This document shows, piece by piece, positions 1-6,819 of a DNA stretch of 6,819 nucleotides (the stretch's first letter is position 1; each line of letters starts with the position of its first letter). The DNA is taken from the NCBI GenBank assembly GCA_937969395.1, contig CALBVI010000158.1:1-6819 (forward strand), written 5' to 3'. Source of the DNA: an uncultured Spongiibacteraceae bacterium. GTDB lineage: Bacteria; Pseudomonadota; Gammaproteobacteria; Pseudomonadales; Dasaniaceae. The position numbers and the translations under genes were made by a program. Under the pieces are notes generated by a model. It saw only the letters and a program-made list of their open reading frames with translations, made no database searches and had not been told where the DNA came from.

Positions 1-3
1 GTT

Positions 4-33
4 TTGAATCTGCAATAAAAAATTCGCTGTAAT
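4..33 (+). promoter_or_regulatory. weak sigma70-like promoter candidate for the exb-type operon
   Basis: TTGAAT at 4-9 (four of six matches to TTGACA) and TGTAAT at 28-33 (five of six to TATAAT) are 18 nt apart, about 70 nt upstream of the first start codon. No operator-like inverted repeat or Fur-box-like sequence is evident in the 105-nt leader, and I see no coding sequence in it. The site lies at the window edge in AT-rich DNA, where such matches arise by chance, and the operon could also begin further upstream. Confidence 0.3.
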
Positions 34-105
34 CAACACGAAAGTAGCTATTATTAATGGCAATCTTCTCACCTTTAAAAATGACAGTCAGAGCAAGGAT
101 CTATC

Positions 106-783
106 ATGGATATTTACAGCACCATTATTCGTTTTTTTCAGGATGGCGGTACCTTTATGTACCCTATTGCTGTTGTGCTGGTATGCGGTCTAGCCATTGC
201 TGTTGAGCGTTTTTTATTTTTAACGGCGGCAAAAATGTCTAATCGCAAAGCCTTTGATCAAATGATGCCGTACTTGAAAAAGCGCGAGTTTAACTCGGTG
301 TTAAAAGTGGCTGGTAAATCGACCGCCCCGATTGCTCGTATTATTGCCTCCGGTATATCACGTATGAGCCAAAGTCGCCGTCGTGATGATATTGAATATG
401 CGATGGAAGAGGGTGTCATGGAAGCCTTACCTCGTTTAGAAAAACGCACGCCGTATTTAGCCACATTAGCTAATATAGCCACACTGCTAGGCCTATTAGG
501 TACCATCATTGGTTTGATCGCTGCATTTACAGCGGTGGCTAATGCTGATCCTGCTGAGAAGGCGAATTTACTCTCTCAAAGTATTTCCGTTGCGATGAAC
601 ACGACAGCATTTGGCTTGATCTCTGCAATTCCCTTACTGCTTTGCCATGCGTTGCTGCAAACCAAGACGACTGAAATTGTCGACAGCCTAGAAATGGCCG
701 GTGTGAAAGTATTAAACATGTTAGCAGACAGTTCTTCTGCTAAAGCTCCGGCGGCAACTGCTGCTAAAAGATCTGCTCAGTAA
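106..783 (+). CDS. MotA/TolQ/ExbB-family proton channel subunit
   Basis: This 225-residue inner-membrane protein should form the oligomeric ring of a proton-driven ExbB-ExbD type motor. Three hydrophobic segments are visible: about 18-40, 118-143 and 158-184. A basic, helical cytoplasmic stretch (about 43-115) lies between the first two, as in TolQ and ExbB. The family core is clear: GLLGTIIGLIAAF at 129-141 in the second segment and MNTTAFGL at 164-171 in the third. Thr133 and Thr166/Thr167 sit where polar channel-lining residues are found in the family. The tail (209-225) is Ala/Ser/Lys-rich and looks disordered. Length is close to TolQ and ExbB. The ATG at 106 has AAGGA at 95-99, six bases upstream. 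It is the first gene of a four-gene operon with two ExbD-like genes and a TonB-like gene, which favours an ExbB-like role over a flagellar MotA role. The cargo is unknown. Confidence 0.93.
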   Translation: MDIYSTIIRFFQDGGTFMYPIAVVLVCGLAIAVERFLFLTAAKMSNRKAFDQMMPYLKKREFNSVLKVAGKSTAPIARIIASGISRMSQSRRRDDIEYAMEEGVMEALPRLEKRTPYLATLANIATLLGLLGTIIGLIAAFTAVANADPAEKANLLSQSISVAMNTTAFGLISAIPLLLCHALLQTKTTEIVDSLEMAGVKVLNMLADSSSAKAPAATAAKRSAQ

Positions 784-805
784 TCCTTTTCGGAGTTAAT
801 GATTA

Positions 806-1372
806 ATGAAACGGATTCGCAGAAGCCGTAATCAGCAAGATGTAGATCTGGATATTACTGCATTCATGAATTTGATGATTGTGTTGGTACCAGTGCTACT
901 GCTGGGTATGGTATTTTCTCAAATCACGGTACTCGACTTAACGCTCCCTGATGCCGTTACCAGTGAGTCGCCATCGGATGACGATACTCCTAAACGTATT
1001 GAATTATTAATTCGCGATGATGCCTTGATTGTTAATTATCCCGAAGGTATTCAATTGAAGCGTATTCCTAAGATTATAGCTGCAGTTGAAGAGGGTGAAG
1101 AAGCCGTTGAAACTGATGTTCTTGTGCATGACTTTAAACTGTTAAGTTTGGTGTTGCAGGAGATGAAACGACAGCTAAGAGAAAAAAGTATTGAGAATAA
1201 AGCGATTACTATTTTGTCTGAGCCCAATACCAGTTATCAATCTATTGTGTCGGCAATGGACACCGTACGTTCTTATAAAGCTATCGTTGCAGCTTCTGTT
1301 GTTGATGCTGAATTGTTTCCTGAAGTTTCTTTTGGTGATGCGCCAATTGTAACTGGAGGGGCTGTTCAGTGA
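806..1372 (+). CDS. ExbD/TolR-family protein 1, with Asn in place of the channel Asp
   Basis: This 188-residue protein has the ExbD/TolR layout: a short basic cytoplasmic N-terminus (1-14), one membrane helix (about 20-42) and a periplasmic domain (about 65-175). The helix begins DITAFMNLMIVLVPVLLLG, which aligns with the segment of ExbD/TolR holding the essential proton-carrying aspartate. Here that position is Asn22 (codon AAT at 869-871), so this subunit probably cannot carry protons. It resembles the next gene: both have RNQQ exactly 14 residues before the Asp/Asn position, and both have an A-(I/V)-T-I stretch followed by N-x-S-Y in the periplasmic domain, which suggests an old duplication. 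The ATG at 806 follows GGAG at 792-795 by ten bases; an earlier out-of-frame ATG at 799 stops after a few codons. Its TGA overlaps the next gene's GTG. A role as a structural or regulatory half of an ExbD hetero-dimer is inference. Confidence 0.9.
   Translation: MKRIRRSRNQQDVDLDITAFMNLMIVLVPVLLLGMVFSQITVLDLTLPDAVTSESPSDDDTPKRIELLIRDDALIVNYPEGIQLKRIPKIIAAVEEGEEAVETDVLVHDFKLLSLVLQEMKRQLREKSIENKAITILSEPNTSYQSIVSAMDTVRSYKAIVAASVVDAELFPEVSFGDAPIVTGGAVQ
1355..1360 (+). promoter_or_regulatory. Shine-Dalgarno for GTG start at 1369
   Basis: GGAGGG lies inside the end of the first ExbD-like gene, eight bases before a GTG that overlaps that gene's TGA (GTGA, 1369-1372). It supports translational coupling and the 1369 start. 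A competing site, AGAGG at 1384-1388, stands seven bases before an in-frame ATG at 1396 and could start a form nine residues shorter. Confidence 0.65.
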
Positions 1373-1920
1373 AGTCATCAGTCAGAGGTAAGCGGATGGA
1401 ACGAAACCATCGGCGTAATCAACAGGCATCAAAACTAAACCTAACATCATTGATGGATATTTTTACCATTTTGGTTTTCTTTTTAATGGTTAATAGTGGT
1501 GATGTTGAAGTTTTACAGTCAGATAAAAATATAGCTTTGCCAGATTCAGTTGCTGAGCAACGACCTGATATAACGCTCCTGGTTAAAATTAATGCCGACG
1601 ATATTATTGTGCAAGGGCGCTCTATCGCTAAGGTTTCAGATATCTTAGCGCAGGAAGATGATGCAATTGCTGAGCTTGATAAAGAGCTGAAATATTTAGC
1701 CAGTAGAAAACCATTATTAACCGAAGAAGAGCAAGAAAATGGTCATGCAGTAACTATTATGGGAGACAAAAATGTTTCCTATAAATTACTGAAGCGTGTC
1801 ATGACAACCTGCGCCCAGGCGGATTATCGTGATATCTCTTTAGCGGTAAATGCTTTACCTGCAATGAACGATGCTGAATTTATTCAATCGAATTCCCCTC
1901 AAACATTAGGGGAGGGTTAA
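1369..1920 (+). CDS. ExbD/TolR-family protein 2, with intact channel Asp
   Basis: This 183-residue protein is the second ExbD/TolR-type subunit. It has a strongly basic cytoplasmic N-terminus (1-22), one membrane helix (about 25-43) and a periplasmic domain. The helix starts LNLTSLMDIFTILVFFLMV. Asp30 (codon GAT at 1456-1458) is at the position of the family's essential proton-carrying aspartate, so this is probably the energised partner of the ExbD pair. The periplasmic part contains a charged helix (about 95-125) and then AVTIMGDKNVSYKLL, the usual strand-turn-helix end of the ExbD fold. The GTG start overlaps the preceding stop codon by four bases behind a strong GGAGGG; an ATG at codon 10 with its own AGAGG is an alternative that does not affect the domain. 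Only three bases separate its TAA from the next start. Subunit choice of the hetero-dimer is inferred from sequence only. Confidence 0.92.
   Translation: MKSSVRGKRMERNHRRNQQASKLNLTSLMDIFTILVFFLMVNSGDVEVLQSDKNIALPDSVAEQRPDITLLVKINADDIIVQGRSIAKVSDILAQEDDAIAELDKELKYLASRKPLLTEEEQENGHAVTIMGDKNVSYKLLKRVMTTCAQADYRDISLAVNALPAMNDAEFIQSNSPQTLGEG
1909..1916 (+). promoter_or_regulatory. Shine-Dalgarno for GTG start at 1924
   Basis: GGGGAGGG lies within the last codons of the second ExbD-like gene, seven bases before the GTG at 1924. It identifies that GTG as the start of the TonB-like gene; no ATG lies nearby in that frame, and the next in-frame Met codon comes after the membrane helix. Confidence 0.7.
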
Positions 1921-1923
1921 GCA

Positions 1924-2871
1924 GTGGTAAGTTTTGCGGCTAATCCTGATTTACAATTACCGTGGTCTTCTTCCGAGCAAGAAAATACGCGCTTTCGTGT
2001 ATTACTGCGTAATTTTTTAATTGCTTTTTTAGTGTTGGCTGTTGTTATTCCTTTTCTTCCGGTGAAAGAAATTAGCCGTGAAGAAAAAGAAGCGCTGCCA
2101 CCTCAGTTGGCGAGAGTTCTTCTAGAAAAACAAGAATTACCTGAGCCGCCTAAACCGGAAGAAAAACCTAAAGAAGAGCCAAAAGAAGAACCAAAGCCGG
2201 TAGAGCCAAAAGTTGAAGAGAAGCCGGTAGAAAAACCTGAGCCAAAACCGCAGCCAGTGGATTTGGTGAAAAAAGCAAAGGAAACTGCGGCAGTGTCGGG
2301 ATTAATGGCATTTCAGGATGATTTGGCCGATATGCGTGACAGCTTAAATGTTGATGTGCCAACGAGTAATTTAACGCAATCAAATGCGACCGAAGCTAAA
2401 GTAGAGCGCTCATTAATTGCTGCCAAGGCTAAAGCTGGCAGTGGCGGTATTCAAACGGCAGCGTTAAGTCGTGATACCGGTGGCGCAGCACTTTCGGCAA
2501 AAGAGGACACTAAAGTTGCGGGGCCATTAAACGGCATCGCTGAACCTCAAGAAGGTCAAAATGATAGTGGCAGTGTTGCTGGTGGCCGTAGTGATGAGTC
2601 GATTCGTCGCCTGATGGATCAAAACAAAGGCGCTATTTTTGCCATTTATAACCGTGCTCTGCGACAAGATCCGACCTTAGAAGGTAAGTATGTCTTTGAA
2701 TTGCTTATCGAGCCGGATGGTACTATTTCAGAAGCTAAATTACTGTCTAGTGAATTGGGTGATGCTGCGCTGGATAGAAAGATATTATCCCGCGTTCGCT
2801 TGATTCGTTTCCCAGCTGAAAATGTTATCAAAACGCGTGTTAATTACTCGTTTGACTTCTTACCTTACTAG
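1924..2871 (+). CDS. TonB-like transenvelope protein with AgmX/PglI-type C-terminal domain
   Basis: This 315-residue protein has the architecture of an energy-transducing arm. It has a cytoplasmic N-terminus (1-27), one membrane helix (about 29-46), and a Pro/Glu/Lys-rich linker (72-115) of repeated KPEE, KEEP and VEKP-like units. A low-complexity Ala/Gly/Ser/Asp region (about 118-222) and a folded C-terminal domain (224-315) follow. The C-terminal domain resembles the AgmX/PglI C-terminal family, a TonB_C relative: IRRLMDQNKGAIFAIYNRAL, then DPTLEGKYVFELLIEPDGTI, then SSELGD and a final NYSFDF. Family members often carry two cysteines; here those positions appear to be Ile241 and Lys286. The helix also lacks a His like TonB His20 of E. 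coli. It probably docks on the preceding ExbB/ExbD motor and reaches across the periplasm. It could equally be called a TonB paralogue. The target is unknown, and no TonB-dependent receptor lies in the window. Confidence 0.85.
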   Translation: MVSFAANPDLQLPWSSSEQENTRFRVLLRNFLIAFLVLAVVIPFLPVKEISREEKEALPPQLARVLLEKQELPEPPKPEEKPKEEPKEEPKPVEPKVEEKPVEKPEPKPQPVDLVKKAKETAAVSGLMAFQDDLADMRDSLNVDVPTSNLTQSNATEAKVERSLIAAKAKAGSGGIQTAALSRDTGGAALSAKEDTKVAGPLNGIAEPQEGQNDSGSVAGGRSDESIRRLMDQNKGAIFAIYNRALRQDPTLEGKYVFELLIEPDGTISEAKLLSSELGDAALDRKILSRVRLIRFPAENVIKTRVNYSFDFLPY

Positions 2872-2897
2872 CTAATTTATAAATTCCTTTCCTGGCT

Positions 2898-2955
2898 AGC
2901 CTCAAACTAATACATGAGTTTAATTGACCTGTTATTAGTTTAAGGCTTTAGTTTT
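2898..2955 (+). terminator. AT-rich hairpin, probable terminator of the exb-type operon
   Basis: The arms AGCCTCAAACTAATA (2898-2912) and TATTAGTTTAAGGCT (2933-2947) pair at 14 of 15 positions around a 20-nt loop. The single mismatch is C opposite A, which becomes a G-U pair in a minus-strand transcript. The T-rich stretch TTAGTTTT follows. It lies 26 bases after the stop of the TonB-like gene. The long loop and weak base-pairs make it less certain than the terminator at 4728-4767. Confidence 0.5.
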
Positions 2956-3047
2956 AAAATTATTATCCTTTCTATTAAGTCCCTATTTTAGTTTCTTTCT
3001 TGATTAGAGTGTCTAATTAGTTGCCTGAGTCATTGATTGGCGTTATT

Positions 3048-3078
3048 TTGTTTGCATTAACATAACGTTTACTATATT
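3048..3078 (+). promoter_or_regulatory. promoter candidate for the dehydrogenase gene
   Basis: Overlapping sigma70-like options lie just before the dehydrogenase gene: TTGTTT (3048-3053), 16 nt, TACTAT (3070-3075), or TTGCAT (3052-3057), 15 nt, TATATT (3073-3078). The rest of the 224-nt gap (2872-3095) holds the hairpin described at 2898 and otherwise only AT-rich sequence. A separate promoter is expected because a likely terminator precedes it, but the exact boxes are uncertain. Confidence 0.3.
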
Positions 3079-3095
3079 GGGTTAGGTCTTTAATC

Positions 3096-4685
3096 ATGCA
3101 AATAAGTATGAAAAAACGTATTAAGCGATTTACTACTGCGTTTTCTTTTGTCTTCGCTCTTCTTGTTTTATTACCGTTTCTCTTACTGCAGTTTGGTACC
3201 GATAATATTAAAACGAGTATTAAAATTATTCTCAGCTCGCTCATAGGTTATGGTGTTGCCAGCCCGGATACAGAGATTGTTAGTCAGCGTTTAGTAACGC
3301 CGGTCGGTTTTAGTATTAATCAATATGCCTCCGGTCTTGGTAAAGTTCGCTTTATGGCGCTGGCTGATAATGGTGATTTACTGGCAAGTAGGCCGCTTGA
3401 AAGCGATATTGTATTGCTCAAAAATGATTTAGATGGTGACGGCATGGCCGATGCTCAATTGACATTGTTAAGCGGGCTAACAAAGCCGCATGGCGTAGTT
3501 ATAGATGATGGTTGGTTATATGTTGCAGAATCAAATGGGGTGGGGCGCGTAGCTTTTGACAGCGCAACAGCAACCATTAAAGGTGATTATCAGCGAATTG
3601 TTAATGGTTTGGATGATGGCGGTAATCATTGGACTAAAACGATTAATATTGGTGATGATGGTTGGGTTTATTTGTCGCAGGGTTCGAGCTGTAATGTTTG
3701 TGATGAATCTGATCCATTGCGTGCGACTATTATGCGGTTTAAAAAAGATGGCAGTGAACAAGCTATTTTTGCGACGGGTTTACGAAATAGTGTGGGATTT
3801 GATTGGGCGCCCTGGAGCGGTGATTTATATGCTACCGACAACGGTAGAGATTTATTAGGTGATGATTATCCGCCTTGTGAATTCAATAAAATAGAAGAGG
3901 GCGGCTTTTATGGCTGGCCTTATATCAATGGCGATGGTGACCTAGATCCTGATATGGGTGAGGGCAAAGAATCATTATTAGCGACATCAATTTCACCTGT
4001 ACATCATTTTCGCGCCCACAACGCACCGTTAGGTATGCGGTTTCTTCGTCACACTAACGATCCCGAATTTGAAAAAACTGCGCTAGTTGCTTTGCATGGT
4101 TCTTGGAATCGCAGCAAGCGTGATGGCTATAAAGTAGTGTCTTTACATTGGCAAGAAGATGGTTCGTTTATTGAGAGAGATTTTGTCAGTGGTTTTGAAA
4201 TGAACGATGACGTTATTGGTCGTCCGGTTGATATCGTAGAGGCAAAGAACGGCACCATTTATATCAGTGATGATTATGGTGGCACTATTTATCGAGTAAG
4301 CCCCCAAGCTGCGATGGAAGGTTTTGCGGGTTTTGAAAGTGAATCTACAAGTACGGTTAATAATATAGACGCACAACCTGTAGCTGTAGTCAGTGATCGC
4401 GATGCTAAAGAAGTTTTATCGAAATATATATCAGAACAATTAGAAACGTTAACTGCACAAGCGAAAACTATTTATCAGCAGTATCAATGTGCTAGTTGTC
4501 ATGATCCTCGAATGGCAAAGCCTAATAGAAACATCATCGAGATAAAAAATATTCATCAACGTTATTCTCTTGAGGAACTCGCGGACTATTTTGTAACGCC
4601 GACACCACCAATGCCTGTTTACCCTTTGGATGAACAACAAAGAGAGGCGTTGGCTGTTTTCTTTTACGAGTTAGAAGTTAAGTAA
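3096..4685 (+). CDS. PQQ-type sugar/sorbosone dehydrogenase fused to cytochrome c
   Basis: This 529-residue protein combines a basic N-terminus and hydrophobic helix (about 14-33; no lipobox, so a signal anchor or signal peptide), a six-bladed beta-propeller (about 60-405) and a C-terminal mono-haem cytochrome c domain (about 450-529). The propeller resembles the soluble glucose/L-sorbosone dehydrogenase group: KPHGVVI at 130-136, GLRNSVGF at 228-235, EEGGFYGWPY at 267-276, HGSWNRS at 334-340 and GRPVDI at 375-380. By family, His132 is a candidate catalytic base and Arg230/Asn231 would contact PQQ or substrate. DLDGDGMAD (111-119) looks like a calcium loop. Haem attachment is CASCH at 465-469; Met506 is the likely distal ligand. 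Extra cysteines Cys199, Cys202 and Cys261 stand in the propeller. It should oxidise a sugar or alcohol in the periplasm and pass electrons to its haem. The substrate is unknown, and no pqq gene is nearby. AGG at 3084-3086 supports the ATG at 3096; Met5 (3108) is a possible alternative. Confidence 0.87.
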   Translation: MQISMKKRIKRFTTAFSFVFALLVLLPFLLLQFGTDNIKTSIKIILSSLIGYGVASPDTEIVSQRLVTPVGFSINQYASGLGKVRFMALADNGDLLASRPLESDIVLLKNDLDGDGMADAQLTLLSGLTKPHGVVIDDGWLYVAESNGVGRVAFDSATATIKGDYQRIVNGLDDGGNHWTKTINIGDDGWVYLSQGSSCNVCDESDPLRATIMRFKKDGSEQAIFATGLRNSVGFDWAPWSGDLYATDNGRDLLGDDYPPCEFNKIEEGGFYGWPYINGDGDLDPDMGEGKESLLATSISPVHHFRAHNAPLGMRFLRHTNDPEFEKTALVALHGSWNRSKRDGYKVVSLHWQEDGSFIERDFVSGFEMNDDVIGRPVDIVEAKNGTIYISDDYGGTIYRVSPQAAMEGFAGFESESTSTVNNIDAQPVAVVSDRDAKEVLSKYISEQLETLTAQAKTIYQQYQCASCHDPRMAKPNRNIIEIKNIHQRYSLEELADYFVTPTPPMPVYPLDEQQREALAVFFYELEVK

Positions 4686-4727
4686 TTGATTGTGAATTAG
4701 ATTTAATATTGCTTTCTGATATTACAC

Positions 4728-4767
4728 AAAAAAAGCGCATGCCAAATTATTGGAATGCGCTTTTTTT
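4728..4767. terminator. bidirectional rho-independent terminator
   Basis: A perfect 13-bp inverted repeat, AAAAAAAGCGCAT (4728-4740) and ATGCGCTTTTTTT (4755-4767), is extended inside by CCA/TGG (4742-4744 with 4751-4753) after one mismatch, leaving a six-base loop. A run of T follows the GC-rich stem on both strands. It lies 42 bases after the dehydrogenase stop and 20 bases after the fadA stop, so it serves both convergent transcripts. Confidence 0.93.
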
Positions 4768-4787
4768 AGTACGTTATTTAAGAGAGA

Positions 4788-5999
<1,212 letters not shown>

Positions 6000-6013
6000 T
6001 TATAACGCGACAA

Positions 6014-6819
6014 TTAAAATAATGATTCGTTACTATTGGCTTTCGCTAACAAGGCTTCGCTGGGCTGATACATTGCCCCCAAAGATTGATACTGTTGGGC
6101 ATTATCACAAAAAGCTTTTAAGCCAATAGTCTCCATGTAACGCAGTACGCCACCTCGGTGAGGAGGGAAGCCTAAGCCGTAAAGCAACGCTAAATCGACA
6201 TCTTCAGCGCAGCTAGCAATATTTTCTTCTAAGCAGCGTACAGCTTCAAAACAGAATGGAATCATTAGGCGGTCAATGATTTCTTCATCGGTAAATGTTT
6301 TTGTATCTTTAACAGCCTTTGCTAATAAGGCGGGCAATTGGTCATCAATTACTTTTTGTGGGCGACCTTTTTTATCTTTTTCATAACGATAAAATCCGAC
6401 TGAATTTTTTTCGCCAAGGCGATCTTTCTCAAGTAATAATTCTAAAACCGTTTTGTAGTCTTTGCCCATCCGTTCTGGAAATCCTTCAGCCATAACCGCG
6501 CCAGCATGAACGCAGGTATCAATACCAACAACATCACTGAGGTGTGCAGGGCCCATTGGCCAGCCAAACTTAGTTGCTACTTTGTCTACGGTTAAATAGT
6601 CTGCGCCGTCATGTATTAATTGAACAAAGGCATTCATATAGGCGAATAAAATACGGTTCACTAAAAAACCTGGACAATCATTGACGACGACAGGCTTTTT
6701 GCCCATAGCGAGTGCGTAATTAACGGTGCGAGCGATAGCGTCGTCACTGGTTTTTTCTCCGCGAATGATTTCAACCAGAGGCATGCGGTGTACAGGGTTA
6801 AAAAAGTGCATGCCGCAGA
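6014..6819 (-). CDS. fadB: fatty oxidation complex alpha subunit (FadB), C-terminal part, cut by window edge
   Basis: The reading frame stays open to the window edge, so this is the last 267 or so residues of FadB, the enoyl-CoA hydratase/3-hydroxyacyl-CoA dehydrogenase of beta-oxidation; about the first 450 residues lie outside. The fragment begins in the dehydrogenase domain with C-G-M-H-F-F-N-P-V-H-R-M. The His of MHFF (codon 6806-6808) and the Glu of PLVEII (codon 6770-6772) match the catalytic His450/Glu462 pair of E. coli FadB. The 3-hydroxyacyl-CoA dehydrogenase signature NDCPGFLVNRILFAYMNAF follows, then a second dehydrogenase C-terminal repeat with RCLEE and YGLGFPPHRGG. The C-terminus ends NSNESLF, somewhat shorter than in E. 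coli. The Met codon at 6809-6811 is internal, not a start. It is followed by fadA in the same operon. The identification is firm. Confidence 0.97.
   Translation of the reverse strand, partial: CGMHFFNPVHRMPLVEIIRGEKTSDDAIARTVNYALAMGKKPVVVNDCPGFLVNRILFAYMNAFVQLIHDGADYLTVDKVATKFGWPMGPAHLSDVVGIDTCVHAGAVMAEGFPERMGKDYKTVLELLLEKDRLGEKNSVGFYRYEKDKKGRPQKVIDDQLPALLAKAVKDTKTFTDEEIIDRLMIPFCFEAVRCLEENIASCAEDVDLALLYGLGFPPHRGGVLRYMETIGLKAFCDNAQQYQSLGAMYQPSEALLAKANSNESLF

Noticed and set aside
258..509. An 83-codon open frame on the minus strand inside the ExbB-like gene
   Set aside because: It is antisense to a well-conserved membrane-core region, and its composition is explained by the opposite-strand codons.
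106..1920. Flagellar MotA/MotB stator
   Set aside because: Neither ExbD-like protein has an OmpA-type peptidoglycan-binding domain, and a TonB-like gene completes the operon.
2137..2268. DNA repeat array in the TonB-like gene
   Set aside because: The short imperfect repeats reflect Pro-Glu-Lys codons of a periplasmic spacer; there are no regular units or spacers of CRISPR type.
2168..2383. A 71-codon minus-strand open frame opposite the Pro/Glu/Lys linker
   Set aside because: It arises from the low-complexity coding sequence on the other strand; its Leu/Pro/Ala content mirrors GAA/AAA/CCN-rich codons.
3556..3858. A 100-codon open frame on the plus strand inside the dehydrogenase gene
   Set aside because: It overlaps the strongly supported propeller frame throughout, has no credible ribosome site and gives a protein without recognisable features.
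6809..6811. Met codon as the start of a short 3-hydroxyacyl-CoA dehydrogenase
   Set aside because: The frame continues open to the window edge as C-G before this Met, exactly as inside FadB, and a start here would remove the NAD-binding fold.

Overview
This window reads as chromosomal DNA from an AT-leaning gammaproteobacterium, plausibly a marine or other aquatic one. The fadBA-type beta-oxidation operon, the FadA and FadB sequences (close to those of Pseudomonas and Escherichia coli as I remember them) and the envelope motor genes suggest this. The genus cannot be fixed from the sequence alone. I see no tRNA, rRNA, insertion sequence, CRISPR array or phage gene.

Layout. Bases 1-105 are a short leader with a weak promoter candidate. 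Bases 106-2871 hold a tight four-gene plus-strand operon: an ExbB/TolQ/MotA-type proton-channel subunit, two different ExbD/TolR-type subunits and a TonB-like transenvelope protein. The last ends in a domain of the AgmX/PglI C-terminal type. Spacings are 22 nt, a 4-nt overlap and 3 nt, so the four genes are very probably co-transcribed. A long AT-rich hairpin follows. Bases 3096-4685 encode a membrane-anchored or secreted beta-propeller dehydrogenase of the PQQ-dependent sugar/sorbosone dehydrogenase type, fused to a C-terminal cytochrome c domain. A strong bidirectional terminator (4728-4767) separates it from the minus-strand fadBA operon: complete fadA (4788-5966) and the 3' part of fadB (6014 to the window edge).

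How the genes work together. The first operon should build an inner-membrane, proton-driven stator (ExbB ring around an ExbD pair) that moves a periplasm-spanning TonB-like arm. Its outer-membrane partner is not in the window. The most striking detail is that the membrane aspartate expected to carry protons is present in the second ExbD (Asp30) but replaced by Asn22 in the first. The motor may therefore be a natural hetero-dimer with one proton-carrying and one dead subunit. The dehydrogenase would oxidise a sugar or alcohol in the periplasm and pass electrons to its own haem. FadB and FadA form the fatty-acid beta-oxidation complex in the cytoplasm. The three units look functionally independent.
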